The notes beneath the pieces were generated by a model. That model was not told the origin of the DNA. It saw only the letters and a list, made by a program, of their open reading frames with translations, and did no database searches. This document shows, in pieces, positions 25,101-34,300 of a stretch of 64,000 bases of DNA. The position numbers and the translations under genes are program-made. The DNA is from Saccharothrix tamanrassetensis (GTDB taxonomy: Bacteria > Actinomycetota > Actinomycetes > Mycobacteriales > Pseudonocardiaceae), in the NCBI RefSeq assembly GCF_014203665.1, contig NZ_JACHJN010000003.1, forward strand, positions 744,001 to 808,000, in the 5' to 3' direction. How positions within the stretch are numbered: the stretch's first letter is position 1; the number at the start of each line of letters is the position of its first letter.

Positions 25101-27216
25101 TGCCGTAGCGCGGCGGACCGGACGGTCCGTCACCAGGCCTGCCCGACCCCTGCCCCACACCGGACGGCCCGGTCTGGCTACCAGTCCTGCCCGGCATCCC
25201 CGCCTGCGGCGCTCCGGTACGGGGCGCACCTGCCAGCGGTGTTCCGGCACGCGGTGCACCGGCCTGTGGGTCTCCGGCACGGGGCATCCCGGCCTGCGGC
25301 GTTCCCGCACGGGGCGGACCCGCCTGTGGGTCTCCGGCACGCGGCACACCTGCCTGCGGCGTTCCCGCACGCGGCGTCCCGGCGTGCTGCTCCCCGGCGC
25401 GGGGCATCCCCGCCTGCGGCCCTCCGGCCGGGGTCGTGCCGGGTCCGAAACCTCCCGGCGGCGGACCACCGGGCCTGGACATGCCGTTGCCGGGCAGACC
25501 TCCCTGCGGCCCACCGGTTCGCGGCACGTGCTGCCCGCCGGGGTTCGGCGACGCACCATGTCCCATCCCCGGCCCCCCGCTGTGCGGACCGATCCCCGGA
25601 CCAGGTCCGGCAGGGTTCGGCCGGCCGTTGGGCGAACCGAAGCCCGGCCCGGCGGCCTGCGGCCTCGCACCCGGCGTGGCACCGTGCGGCACCCCACCCC
25701 GCGACTGTCCGGCTTGCGCACCACCGGTCCCGGGCCGGCCACCCTGAGGCGTACCCGGCTGCGGCCCGCCAACCCCGACACCCGGAACCCCCGGCCCTCC
25801 GGTCCGAGGCCCGCCCTGCCCGCCCCCGGGATGCGCCCCGCCGACACCGAGAGGCCCAGCTCCGGGAAAGCCCGCCCCGGCAGCAGGTCCACCGGCACGA
25901 GACGGGTTCTGCCCACCTCCGGCTCCACCGGCGTGCGAGGTCCCGGCACCGGGAAAGCCCGCCCCGCCAACGGTTCCACCACCGGGTCCACCACTGCGAG
26001 CCGCGCCCTGACCGCCCGGGTGCGGACCTCCCGCACCGGACAACCCAGGCCCCGCACCGGGCACACCACCACGAGCCGGAGCCTGCGCACCCCCACCAAC
26101 GGCCGGGCCACCGGGCTCGCCAGGCCCGAAACCCGGTGCGCCACCAGGAGAACCGCCCCGGGGAACACCCGTCCCACCGCCCGGCGACCCGCCACCGCGG
26201 TTGGCACCCGAACCCGCGGGCGCCCCACCGGGCACACCGGTCCCGGCCGGACCCCCGCCACGTGCCGGCGACCCGCCACCGGTGTTGGGACCACCGGGAA
26301 TCCCACCGCCACCGGGCAGGCCAGGGCGTGGCCCGGCAGGCGCACCCCCAGGCGGAGCACCCCCAGGCGCACCCCTGGGAGGCGCACCCCCGGGAGGCGA
26401 AGTTCGCGGAGCCGTGCCCGCGGGCGGCGTACCTCCGGGAATCGGCACCCCGGGCGGCTTGCTCCCGGCCGAAGTCCCCGCCGGCGGACCACCAAGCCCA
26501 GGCCCGGCGGTCGGCACCCCGGTCCGTGCGGGCGTCGTGCCACCGCCCGGCCCGCCGCCCCCCGGCCTGGCCGTCCCATCGGGACGCGCGCCACCCGGAA
26601 CAGCAGGAGCCGCAGTCCGAGGCATCGCGACAGCAGGCCGAGCCGACCCGGTCCCGCCACCCGTCCCGTCACGGGGAAGCGAAGGCGGCGCGGAAGTGCG
26701 CCCACTCCCGGTGCCGGACGAACCGGACGCCGACGCCGTGCCGCTACGCGACCCGGTAGGCCCGACATCGCCGGTCTTGCTCTCGATCCGCCGCATGGCC
26801 GACGCGGCGGACTGGTCACTGTCACGCGTGGTCTGCGCGGTCGCCTTGGTCTTCGCGCCGGCGTTGTCCGCAGCGGTCGCCGCCTGGTCCGCACCACTGC
26901 GCGCGGTGGCGATGGCGCGGTCCGCCTGGGCCATGGCGACCTGGCCGAACACGCCCGCGCCGCTCTGGCTGGCGTTGATGTTCAGCTTGGACGCCACCCC
27001 GTTGCGGAGCTGGTCGCCACGGCTGGAGATGCGGCCGCCCAACGTCTCCACGGCGTCGGTGTCCATCCGGACGCCGCGCCCGCCCACCCCGCCGGTCGGG
27101 CTCGAACCCGTGGACGACGGGGGCGAGGACGGCTTGCCGCTGTCACCGCCGTGGTCGGAGGACGGCCTGCCGTCGCCGCTGTGCGAGGACGTGCCGCGGT
27201 TTCCCCTCGGCGCCAT
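22189..27216 (-). CDS. Giant type VII effector: ADP-ribosyltransferase + His-Cys segment + FolD-like domain
   Basis: 1675 residues. In order: WXG-like helical segment about 45-155; Gly/Pro/Ala linker about 155-770 with AGxPxAG repeats; ADP-ribosyltransferase about 773-925 with Arg800 (LYRGD), Ser838-Thr839-Ser840 and Glu881-x-Glu883, the R-STS-ExE signature of scabin/pierisin-like toxins; Pro/His-rich linker; a segment about 1180-1345 with His1214 (DMHGS) and Cys1253 (VGCQTG), like caspase/C80-type peptidases; and about 1390-1675 a FolD-like domain (GIIVQMPAP, DKDIDALLG, ITPVPGGIGPVEMAVLLE). FolD Lys (1446), Gln (1490) and Asp (1512) are kept; Tyr of YxxxK is Ser, and the Rossmann GRSxxVG is GYRGFVG. 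The start overlaps the stop of the WXG100-like gene. Secretion through an ESX system is inferred from that partner. Confidence 0.82.
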   Translation of the reverse strand: MAPRGNRGTSSHSGDGRPSSDHGGDSGKPSSPPSSTGSSPTGGVGGRGVRMDTDAVETLGGRISSRGDQLRNGVASKLNINASQSGAGVFGQVAMAQADRAIATARSGADQAATAADNAGAKTKATAQTTRDSDQSAASAMRRIESKTGDVGPTGSRSGTASASGSSGTGSGRTSAPPSLPRDGTGGGTGSARPAVAMPRTAAPAVPGGARPDGTARPGGGGPGGGTTPARTGVPTAGPGLGGPPAGTSAGSKPPGVPIPGGTPPAGTAPRTSPPGGAPPRGAPGGAPPGGAPAGPRPGLPGGGGIPGGPNTGGGSPARGGGPAGTGVPGGAPAGSGANRGGGSPGGGTGVPRGGSPGGAPGFGPGEPGGPAVGGGAQAPARGGVPGAGPGLSGAGGPHPGGQGAARSGGPGGGTVGGAGFPGAGTSHAGGAGGGQNPSRAGGPAAGAGFPGAGPLGVGGAHPGGGQGGPRTGGPGVPGVGVGGPQPGTPQGGRPGTGGAQAGQSRGGVPHGATPGARPQAAGPGFGSPNGRPNPAGPGPGIGPHSGGPGMGHGASPNPGGQHVPRTGGPQGGLPGNGMSRPGGPPPGGFGPGTTPAGGPQAGMPRAGEQHAGTPRAGTPQAGVPRAGDPQAGPPRAGTPQAGMPRAGDPQAGAPRAGTPLAGAPRTGAPQAGMPGRTGSQTGPSGVGQGSGRPGDGPSGPPRYGNPPTDALSPRPSQTLPFDAPDGGAPQPHSASQPSDARPVQDSTPQQDQGAPQRPGDGDGLPPVALHHVDQSEYGVSTVVTRDVEGWRRDENALYRGDTRSPEEIRAAGGFHPHQPDAPDLRRHVHGDTNAFVSTSTEQKVGVERAGRGAVYVIRAPGGIHTDPTMRANGDNRGYNEAEVLFPGGVDWRYVAGWHEVRYDPGEGRLVPGDFVPNPDYIGDKPVGRPDRGSADDSSKASEGMQEGTQPSRTEPGGTQPSRTVPGPAEHGGTPFDRPLPPPARTDHTPPSHTPPSHTPPTQAPPSHAQPGRGQPGDSRYGRPGYPQQHPGQVPQGPPPGFRQHNPYAGPPNVQPHLGQAHPSQAFPGSPYHGQAANPAQHHPPAAYGSTPHGSTPYGSTPYADTLHPQHHDTPSFGPSGSQAWEARQRAEAEATPPTTETPKPTPTYERVERPQRPLSQRLGELSDERLDRLRPLVRATPAGMSVFGHGDRNQQYTANVVPKVPGQFVVDMHGSANSVRVDKSNLGPDDVADILMANPDWDGRTPILLVGCQTGKLPDGFAARLAERTGVPVTAPTTDAWVDYDGNVFASSGHSTVDGARPGWPPNGEWHTYGPDGAHRVDESPYPPGREPTWGDDTPAEAPSHAAQRGDDGSHPDSTDGTDPDGTDTTQPAGEVRTELRVDEPNRISGRSILKDVREAYVESYRSVIEPQQKQVAVIRFDSAPDDADSWKAKMDASRVSADQKVKNISALGYHVDNLLLPPATSQAEFRQLLERFGDDPSVSGIIVQMPAPVAFGEDVRALLPPDKDIDALLGEDSPQAACATADGISKVVEPFLAGGPTVAVVGYRGFVGAGVLRMLEQHGVDPVRLDFGDDLTRVRDADVVISVTGSPGILGPEHLRPDHLLVVDSGFVPQPDGSIASDVRGGAAGIPRHITPVPGGIGPVEMAVLLERLVRMDVNPDLPPWRVVRPEGT

Positions 27217-28052
27217 CAGGCTTTGGCCGGCGACATCTCATAGGGCTTGACCGCGTCGTACGCCGTCTTGGCGTAGCCGCCGTACTCGGCGAACCGCTCC
27301 AGGCCCTTGACCAAGCCCTGCATCTTCTCGGCGAGCTTCGCCATCCGGCCGCCCATGCGGGCCATCGCCGCGCCGAGCTTGGTCAGCCTGCCCGCGATCC
27401 TGGTCGCCATCATGGCCGCCCGCGTGCCCGCGTAGCCCGCGAACGCCGCCACCGAACCGCCCAGCGTGACCACGGCGGACGCGGCGGCGATCAGCGCGCC
27501 GGCGATCAGCTCGCCCAGCAGGTCGGAGATCCAGCCGAACACCAGGGAACGCAGCTCGCACACCAGCGCGCCGGACAGGGCGTAGATCGCCGCCGTGCCG
27601 TCCATGGTGGACCCGAGGGCCTCGTACTCGCCCGCCATGCGGTCCATCTCGGCGCGGAACGCGTCGCCCGCGTCGCCTTCCCACTCGCTGACCGCGTTCA
27701 GGTCCTGGCGGTGCTCGTCGGCGATCATCTTCATCTCCAGCGCGGCGGACTTGAGCTGGTGGACGTTCGCGTTGATCTCGTCCGGGTTGCCCAGCAGCGC
27801 GTCCAGCGGCTCGCGCAGGAAGCTCACGTGCTCCAGCAGCCAGCCGACGCCGGCCGACGCGAGCGCGCCGAGCGGGTTCGCGGCGACGGACACCAGGTCC
27901 ACCACCACACCCGCCCCGCCGAGGGCCACGTCGATGACGTCGACGCCCTCGCCCTCGGATTCCGACGTCAGCGAGTCGACGAACCCGTTGACGCTGTCGA
28001 CCACGCCCGCGCCGGTGGACCAGGTAGTGGTGGTGCCGGCTTCCTCTGCCAC
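27216..28052 (-). CDS. WXG100-like ESX partner with hydrophobic C-terminal half
   Basis: 278 residues. A helical hairpin about 100-170 contains SEWEGDAGDAFRAEMDRM, a WxG-type turn with following helix (the WXG100 pattern), flanked by long amphipathic helices. The C-terminal half has membrane-active stretches (LIAGALIAAASAVVTLGGSVAAF) and then repeated MARMGGRMAKLAEKMQ-like basic helices. Proteins of this build pair with polymorphic toxins exported by type VII systems. GTG start; its TGA overlaps the ATG of the giant toxin (ATGA), implying translational coupling. It follows the YbaB-like gene by 37 bp. Confidence 0.8.
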   Translation of the reverse strand: MAEEAGTTTTWSTGAGVVDSVNGFVDSLTSESEGEGVDVIDVALGGAGVVVDLVSVAANPLGALASAGVGWLLEHVSFLREPLDALLGNPDEINANVHQLKSAALEMKMIADEHRQDLNAVSEWEGDAGDAFRAEMDRMAGEYEALGSTMDGTAAIYALSGALVCELRSLVFGWISDLLGELIAGALIAAASAVVTLGGSVAAFAGYAGTRAAMMATRIAGRLTKLGAAMARMGGRMAKLAEKMQGLVKGLERFAEYGGYAKTAYDAVKPYEMSPAKA

Positions 28053-28089
28053 AGTCGTCCCCCCGGTCGACTCGCTGGTTCTCGAAGTC

Positions 28090-28614
28090 TCACTGGTTCT
28101 TGAAGATCGATTCGCTGCTGAAGTCCCGGTCGTCGTCCACGCCGTCGCGCGGCGCGGTACGACGTGGTGGTTCGCGACGCGGCGGCGGCTGCGGCGGTGG
28201 CGGCGAGCCACCGTCGAACTCCTGCTCGAACGCGTAGCGAGGACGCTCCAGCGCGTCCTCCTCCTGCTCCTCGTCGGGCGGGAGGTACTCGGTGATCAGC
28301 CGGTAGGTCTCCGAGTCGGTCCCGTTGACCGCCTCGAACGTCTCCGCGACCTGCACGGCGGCCGACCGCTGGGCCTGCCGGGCGACGGCCACGATCTCGG
28401 CGGACAGCTGGGCGTGGGACTTGCGCATGGCGTCCGCGGTGAGCCGGACGTCGGTCAGCGCCCCGTTGGGCGCGACCGTCACCGTGACCGCCCCGTCCTT
28501 GGACGAAGCCGTGCCCTGCGCGCTCTCCAGCCCGCGCTGCACCGCCTCGGCCTTGACCTTGGCGTCCGCGATCTTGGCCTCGAACTCGCGCATCCACTCG
28601 TCGGGCGTCTTCAC
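28090..28614 (-). CDS. YbaB/EbfC-like protein of a type VII operon
   Basis: 174 residues. Residues about 1-105 fit the YbaB/EbfC fold: a long coiled helix (EWMREFEAKIADAKVKAEAVQRGLE), a beta sheet (VTVTVAPNGALTDVRLTADAM) and a C-terminal helix. The rest is Pro/acid-rich and disordered. In actinomycetes such proteins often lead WXG100-toxin operons, where a chaperone-like rather than nucleoid role is suspected. The GTG before KTPDEW follows GGGGGA; another GTG seven codons upstream cannot be excluded. Confidence 0.75.
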   Translation of the reverse strand: MKTPDEWMREFEAKIADAKVKAEAVQRGLESAQGTASSKDGAVTVTVAPNGALTDVRLTADAMRKSHAQLSAEIVAVARQAQRSAAVQVAETFEAVNGTDSETYRLITEYLPPDEEQEEDALERPRYAFEQEFDGGSPPPPQPPPRREPPRRTAPRDGVDDDRDFSSESIFKNQ

Positions 28615-28868
28615 CTGTCCCCCCACATCGACCACCGGCCGGAAGGCAGGATGTCACAGCCCGCCGCCCGGCGGGTTCCGAATGGACGAAACCGGGCGAC
28701 GCGCCGGTCAGGCCGGCTCGGCGCACAGCAGCACCGTCCGCGTCCCGGCGCACCGAGGGGCGACCGTCCGGTCACCGGGACCGCATGGTGCACCCGTGCG
28801 ATCCGCACGGGTTTTCGATGACGACGTGCGGGTGGGACTTGTGCGCCATCAGCCGCAACGTGGTTGCC

Positions 28869-29258
28869 ATGACACGTTCCTCGCTCCTCTCCCTGGTGGT
28901 GTCGACCGCCCTGGGAGTCGTGATCGTCGCCGACGACAACGGCGACTGGACCGGATTCGGCACGTGGGGCCTGCCCGCGTGCGCACTCGTCTACCTGGTG
29001 GTCGGTCTGGCGCGCGGCTTCGCCAAGCGCCCGCGCGTGCTGGCCGTCCAGGCCGCCGGCGTGCCGGCGTTCACCGGGTTGGCCTTGGCCGCGCTGTCGC
29101 TCGCACCCGAGGTCGGCCGGTACGTGGTCGCCGCCGGTTGGCTGGCGCACGCCGCGTGGGACCTCGTGCACTACCGCGCACGCCTGGTCGTGCCGCGCTG
29201 GTACGCGCTGGCCTGCGTCGTGGTCGACACGTTCGTGGGGGTGTCGCTCGTATGGTGA
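28869..29258 (+). CDS. Four-helix membrane protein, first gene of a two-component operon
   Basis: 129 residues with about four hydrophobic helices (LLSLVVSTALGVVIVAD, LPACALVYLVVGLARGF, AVQAAGVPAFTGLALAALSL, YALACVVVDTFVGVSLVW). No known domain. Its stop overlaps the start of the next membrane gene by 7 bp, and the four genes from here to 31256 form one tight unit with a kinase and regulator. It could be a sensor partner or the operon's output; sequence does not decide. Confidence 0.7.
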   Translation: MTRSSLLSLVVSTALGVVIVADDNGDWTGFGTWGLPACALVYLVVGLARGFAKRPRVLAVQAAGVPAFTGLALAALSLAPEVGRYVVAAGWLAHAAWDLVHYRARLVVPRWYALACVVVDTFVGVSLVW

Positions 29259-29587
29259 GGCACTTCTCGGAGATGCTGGTCGCGATGGTCGTCGGCATGG
29301 TCGTGCTCGACCCGGTGTGGGGCCTGGCCGTCGACCTGCCGGACCGGGCGGATGTCGGAGCGCTGGTGATGGCCACGAACATGACGATCGGGATGTCGCT
29401 GTGGATGTGGTTCCGCCGCCACCCGTGGCGGGAGGTGGTGGCCATGGGCGTGGCGATGTACGTGCCGTTCCTGCTGCTGTTCGGCCCGTACTGGGCGGGA
29501 TGGGTGTCCGGCGCGTTCATGCTGGTCGCCGGGCACGTGCTGATGCTGCCGGCGATGGCCCTCGTGGTGTGGCGGTACCACCGGTGA
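29252..29587 (+). CDS. Small polytopic membrane protein in the two-component operon
   Basis: 111 residues, three to four hydrophobic helices (LVAMVVGMVVLDPVWGLAV, ALVMATNMTIGMSLWMWF, VVAMGVAMYVPFLLLFGPY, MLVAGHVLMLPAMALVVW). Methionine-rich helices are notable and could suit metal or redox sensing, which is speculation. It overlaps the previous gene by 7 bp and its TGA overlaps the kinase ATG (TGATG), so translation is coupled. Confidence 0.72.
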   Translation: MVRHFSEMLVAMVVGMVVLDPVWGLAVDLPDRADVGALVMATNMTIGMSLWMWFRRHPWREVVAMGVAMYVPFLLLFGPYWAGWVSGAFMLVAGHVLMLPAMALVVWRYHR

Positions 29588-30654
29588 TGCGGCGCGCGAG
29601 GCTGCTCACCCTGGTGTCGGTGGCCGTGGCGTGGTCGACCAGCCTGGTCGGCCCCGGCATCGGCGTGCTGATGGAGTCACGGAGCGAGTGGGTCGTGCTC
29701 GGGACGGTCGGCGTGGTGCTGTTCGCCGTCGCGCACGCCGGCGTCCTGTACGCAGCTGTGTCCCCGGTGCGGCGCGGACCGTGGATCGCGGCGTTCGCGG
29801 TGGCGTCCCTGCTGTCGGTGTCGCTGCTCGTGCCGGTCGCGCCGGGGCACTGGGAGACGTGGGCGTGGGTGGGGGCCTCGATCGTCGGAACGGCGCCCGT
29901 CCTCGCGCGGCGGTGGTGGGGGATCGTGGTCGCGGTGATCGCGGCGGCCGTCGTGCTGGCGGACGATCCGCTGCGCGGCCTGGTGATCGCCGGTGGCGTC
30001 GGCATCGGCCTGGCGCTGGTGCACGTGCTGCCGGTGTGGCTGTGGGACCTCCTGGTGCAGGCGCAGGAGGGACGCGAGTCGCGGGCGCGGCTGGCCGTGA
30101 TCGAGGAGCGGCTGCGGTTCGCCCGGGACGTGCACGACCTGCTCGGCCACCGGTTGACGGTGATCGCGCTGAAGGCGGAACTCGCCGAACGACTGGCCCC
30201 GGTGGACGGTGCCCGGGCCGGCGCGGAGGCGGGGGAGGTGCGGGGGCTGGCGGCGTCGGCGCTCGCCGACCTGCGGGAGGCCGTGCACGGCTACCGGACC
30301 GTCGACCTGGCCGAGCAGGCCGCCGCGATCGAACAGGTGCTGACCTCCTCGGGCGTGCGGTGCACGGTCACGATCCCACCGTCACTGCCCACCGTTGCCC
30401 GTGAGCTGTCCTGGGCGCTGCGGGAAGCCGGCACGAACGTGCTGAGACACAGCCGCGCCCGGTGGTGCACGATCGACGTCGCACTGGAACCGGACCTGGT
30501 CCGCCTGGCCGTGGCCAACGACGGCGCGTCGGGCGGCCCCGGCGGGGGTTCCGGCTTGGACGGCCTGGCCGAACGCCTGGCCAAGGCAGGTGGGACGCTG
30601 CGCACGGGAGAGGAGGGCGGGGTGTTCACGCTGGTGGCGACCGTGCCGACGTGA
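29587..30654 (+). CDS. NarL-class sensor histidine kinase
   Basis: 355 residues. The N-terminal 155 residues form about five membrane helices as sensor. The HisKA_3 dimerisation helix carries the phosphorylated His183 in FARDVHDLLGHRLTVIALKAE, and the HATPase domain shows ALREAGTNVLRHSRA (N box) and a short GGGSGLDGLAERLAKAGG (G box), as in DesK-like kinases. It autophosphorylates and passes phosphate to the regulator encoded next, whose GTG overlaps its stop (GTGA). Confidence 0.92.
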   Translation: MRRARLLTLVSVAVAWSTSLVGPGIGVLMESRSEWVVLGTVGVVLFAVAHAGVLYAAVSPVRRGPWIAAFAVASLLSVSLLVPVAPGHWETWAWVGASIVGTAPVLARRWWGIVVAVIAAAVVLADDPLRGLVIAGGVGIGLALVHVLPVWLWDLLVQAQEGRESRARLAVIEERLRFARDVHDLLGHRLTVIALKAELAERLAPVDGARAGAEAGEVRGLAASALADLREAVHGYRTVDLAEQAAAIEQVLTSSGVRCTVTIPPSLPTVARELSWALREAGTNVLRHSRARWCTIDVALEPDLVRLAVANDGASGGPGGGSGLDGLAERLAKAGGTLRTGEEGGVFTLVATVPT

Positions 30655-31256
30655 TCCGCGTGCTGCTGGCCGACGACGAGGAGCTGATCCGCGTCGCGGT
30701 GGCCGCGCTGCTCGGGCTGGAACCCGACCTGGAGGTCGTGGCCCAGGCCGCGGACGGCCGCGCGGCGGTGTCGCAAGCCCTGGCCCACCACCCGGACGTG
30801 GCCGTGGTGGACCTCCAGATGCCCCTGCTGGACGGCTTCGAGGTGACCGCCGAACTGGCCGAGGCCCTGCCGACCTGCGCGGTGGTCATCCTCACCGGCC
30901 GGGGCAAACCGCCGCACCTGCAACGCGCCCTCTCCACCGGCGCCAAGGGCTTCCTGCCCAAAGGTTCCCCCGGCGGCACCCTGGCCGACGTGATCCGCCG
31001 GGTCCACGCGGGTGGCCGTTACGTGGACCCGGCCTTGGCCGCGGACGCCCTGACCACCCCACCGTGCCCGCTGACACCACGGGAGCTGGAAGTGCTCAGG
31101 CTGGCCGAATACGACACCCCGGTCGCGGTGATCGCCCGCAGGACCCACCTGTCCGCGGGCACCGTGCGCAACTACCTCTCAGCCGCCGTGACCAAGCTCG
31201 GCGCGACCACCCGCACCGAGGCCTACCTGACCGCCCACGACAACGGCTGGCTCTAG
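30651..31256 (+). CDS. NarL/DesR-type response regulator, partner of the upstream kinase
   Basis: 201 residues: receiver with Asp54 (VAVVDLQMP), Thr in VVILTGRG and Lys in GFLPKG; LuxR-type HTH (LTPRELEVLRLAEYDTP...SAGTVRNYLSAAVTKLG). It is the paralogue of the orphan regulator at 17513-18118; they differ mainly at surface positions and share the C-terminal AHDNGWL. Last gene of the four-gene operon, overlapping the kinase by 4 bp. Confidence 0.93.
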   Translation: MIRVLLADDEELIRVAVAALLGLEPDLEVVAQAADGRAAVSQALAHHPDVAVVDLQMPLLDGFEVTAELAEALPTCAVVILTGRGKPPHLQRALSTGAKGFLPKGSPGGTLADVIRRVHAGGRYVDPALAADALTTPPCPLTPRELEVLRLAEYDTPVAVIARRTHLSAGTVRNYLSAAVTKLGATTRTEAYLTAHDNGWL

Positions 31257-31302
31257 TGTCCTGAGTCGTCGATCCGAATGCGTTGGTGGGGAGGGGTGAT
31301 CG

Positions 31303-34300
31303 ATGAGCGCCGGCGATGATCCCACCGCGCTTACTCCCGGGGGAGTCCACCAGCAGGCGACGGCGATCGACGGATCCCACATCACCATGGTGGGCCGTGA
31401 CCACAACGTGTACTACAGCGACGGCAAGCACGGTCGCCGCCGCACGGTGTCCGGCCCAGTGGTGGCCGAGTGCCCGTATCCCGGCCTGGCCGCCTTCGAG
31501 CCGGAGCAGGCACGGTGGTTCTTCGGGCGGGACGCCCTGGTCGCCGACCTGCTCAGCCGCCTCGACCGCCGCCTGACGACCGGAGGGCTCCAGGTCGTCG
31601 TCGCACCTTCGGGTGCGGGGAAGTCGTCGTTGCTGCGGGCCGGCCTGCTCTCCCGGCTCCACCGGGGCGCGCTGCCGGGATCGGAGGGCTGGCCGACGCT
31701 GGTGTTCACCCCCACCGCGGCACCCATGGCCGCGCTGGAGGCGCACCTGTCGAGCGTGCCCCACGAGCAGGACCGGCTCGTGGTCGTGGTCGACCAGTTC
31801 GAGGAACTGTTCACCCTGTGCGACGACGACGGGGAGCGCGCGAGGTTCATCGACGCACTCGCCGATCTCGCGGACGACGACGCGCTGGTGGTCCTGGGGC
31901 TGCGGGCCGACTTCTACGCGGCCTGTGTGGACCATTCCCGCTTGGCGATCGCGCTGCAGGACGCGCCGCTGGTCGTCGGGCCGATGACCGACGCGCAGCT
32001 GCGCGAGGCGATCCTCCACCCGGCACTGGACGTGGGGCTGGAGGTGGAGCCCGGACTGGTCGAGCTGCTGCTGCACCACCTGGGCGCCACCGGCGAGGGC
32101 TACGAGGCGGGCCGGCTTCCGCTGCTGGCCCACGCGTTGCGGGTCTGCTGGCAGGAGCGCCACGGTGCGACGCTGACGGTCCAAGGCTATCGGGACACCG
32201 GGGGCATCCGGCACGCCATCACCGTCACCGCCGAGCAGGTCTACACCAGGCTGGGTGACGAGGGGCGCCGCGAGGCGCAGTCGCTGTTCCTCCGCCTGGT
32301 CCGGATCGGCGACGGTCCCGAGGACACCCGGCGGTTCCTCGACCGCGCCGAGCTGGTGGACGTGGCCGACACCGCGACGGCGGTCGCGGTCGTGGACGCG
32401 TTCACGCAGGCCCGGCTCATCACACAGCAGGACGACAGCGTCGGGATCACCCACGAGGCCCTGCTCCGGTCCTGGCCGCGCCTGCGGGACTGGATCGCCG
32501 CCGACCGCGACTGGCTGCGGACCCGTCAGCGCCTCGTCGACGACACCCTGGCCTGGGAGGAAGCCGATCGGGATCCGTCCATGCTGTACCGGGGCAACCG
32601 GCTGGCCGCGGTGAGCGGACGGGACACCGCCGAACTGCCGTCCACGGCCGCGGCGTTCCTGGCCGCCGGCCACCGGGCGGACCGCGCGCGGCAGCGCCGA
32701 CGCCGAGCGGTGCAAGCGGGTCTGGGACTGCTCACCACAGCCGCCCTGATCGCCGTGTTCATCGCGGTGCGCAACGCGGACAACGCCACCACCCAGCGCA
32801 CCATCGCGCTGTCCCGGCAGCTGGCCGCGCAGAGCCTGGTCGTCGACCAGACCGACCCACGCCTGGCGCGGCAGCTGGCCGCGGCGGCCTGGCACGTGTC
32901 ACCGACCGATCGGGCCGGTGCGGCCATGGGCACGCTGCTGGAGAGGCAGGAGCACAACGGCATCCTGATCGGGCTCGGCGATGACGTCACCGGGGTGGCG
33001 TTCAACCCGGCCGGTACGGCGCTGGCCGCCACCGACGGCCTGGAGGTCCGGCTGTGGAATGCCGCCGACGGCCGACCCGCCGGCACTCTCGCCAGACCGG
33101 ACTTCGTGGACCTGATGCAGGCCGTCGCGTACGCCCCGGACGGCACGAAGCTGGCCACCTCGGGCACCAGCGGCTCGGTGCAGGTGTTCGACGCGGGCAC
33201 CCGGCGCGAGATCGCCCGCGCCCGCCCGCACGAGGAAGACCCGGTCGCTGACGACGGTGAGGCGGCGTTGGCGTTCAGCCCGGACGGCACCCTCCTCGCC
33301 ACCACCGATGTGGCCGAGGTCCGGCTGTGGAACCCCGCCGACCTCCGGGAGACGGGCCCTCCCCTCCGGGTGACCGACCCGGGGCGCAAGGTCACCGCGG
33401 TGGCGTTCCACCCGAGCGGCACGACCCTCGCCACGGCGGCCGACGACGGCACCGTCCGGTTGTGGGATCCGGTGACGCACGCCGGCATCGGCGACGCGAT
33501 CACGGCCACCACGGACGAGTCCTTCGGTGTCGTGGCGCTGGCCTTCAGCCCGACCGGCACCGCGCTGGCCACCGGGGACGGCGATGGCATGGTCCGGCTG
33601 TGGAACCCGTCCACCGGGCAGCCGGTCGGCGCTCCGCTCGCAGTGCACCCGTCCGGCAAGGTGGACGCGCTGGCGTTCAGCCCGGACGGCGCCACCCTGG
33701 TCACCCAGAGCAGCGGGGTGGTGCGGTTCTGGGAGACCGCCACCGGACGCGAGACCACCGGCTCCATCCCGATCGACGACGGCGCGGTGGCAGGGGGACT
33801 CGCGTTCCGCCCGGACGGCACCGTCCTGGCCATCGCCTCCGGCGACGGCACGGTCCGGCTGCACAACCCGGCCAACGGGCGTCCGATCGGCGAGCCCGTC
33901 GACGCCGCGGCCTTCGGCTATCAGGCGTCCCAAGCGGCGTTCAACCGGAGCGGCACGCTCCTGGCCACCGCCGACACCCAGGGCACGGTGCGGTTGTGGG
34001 ATCCGGTGACGCAACGGCGCCACGGCCGCCTACTGGCCACCACCACCGGTTACGGGCTCAACGACCTCGCCTTCAACCCGGACGGAACCGTGCTGGCAAC
34101 CGCCGGCCAGGACGGCACCGTGCGGCTGTGGGATCCGGCCACGCAGGAGGAGACCGGGCCCTCGATCACGATGCCGCAGACCTATGGCCCGGACGGGTTC
34201 TACGGCGCCGTGGACGTGGCGTTCGATCAGGGCGGAACGGTCCTGGCCACGGCGAGTGGCGACGGCACGGTCCGGCTGTGGGATCCGGCCACCGGACACC

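Noticed and set aside
23739..27243. Long frames on both strands over the giant effector's linker
   Set aside because: Arg/Pro/Thr-rich strings produced by the repetitive Gly/Pro linker in other frames; no domain and no ribosome binding site.
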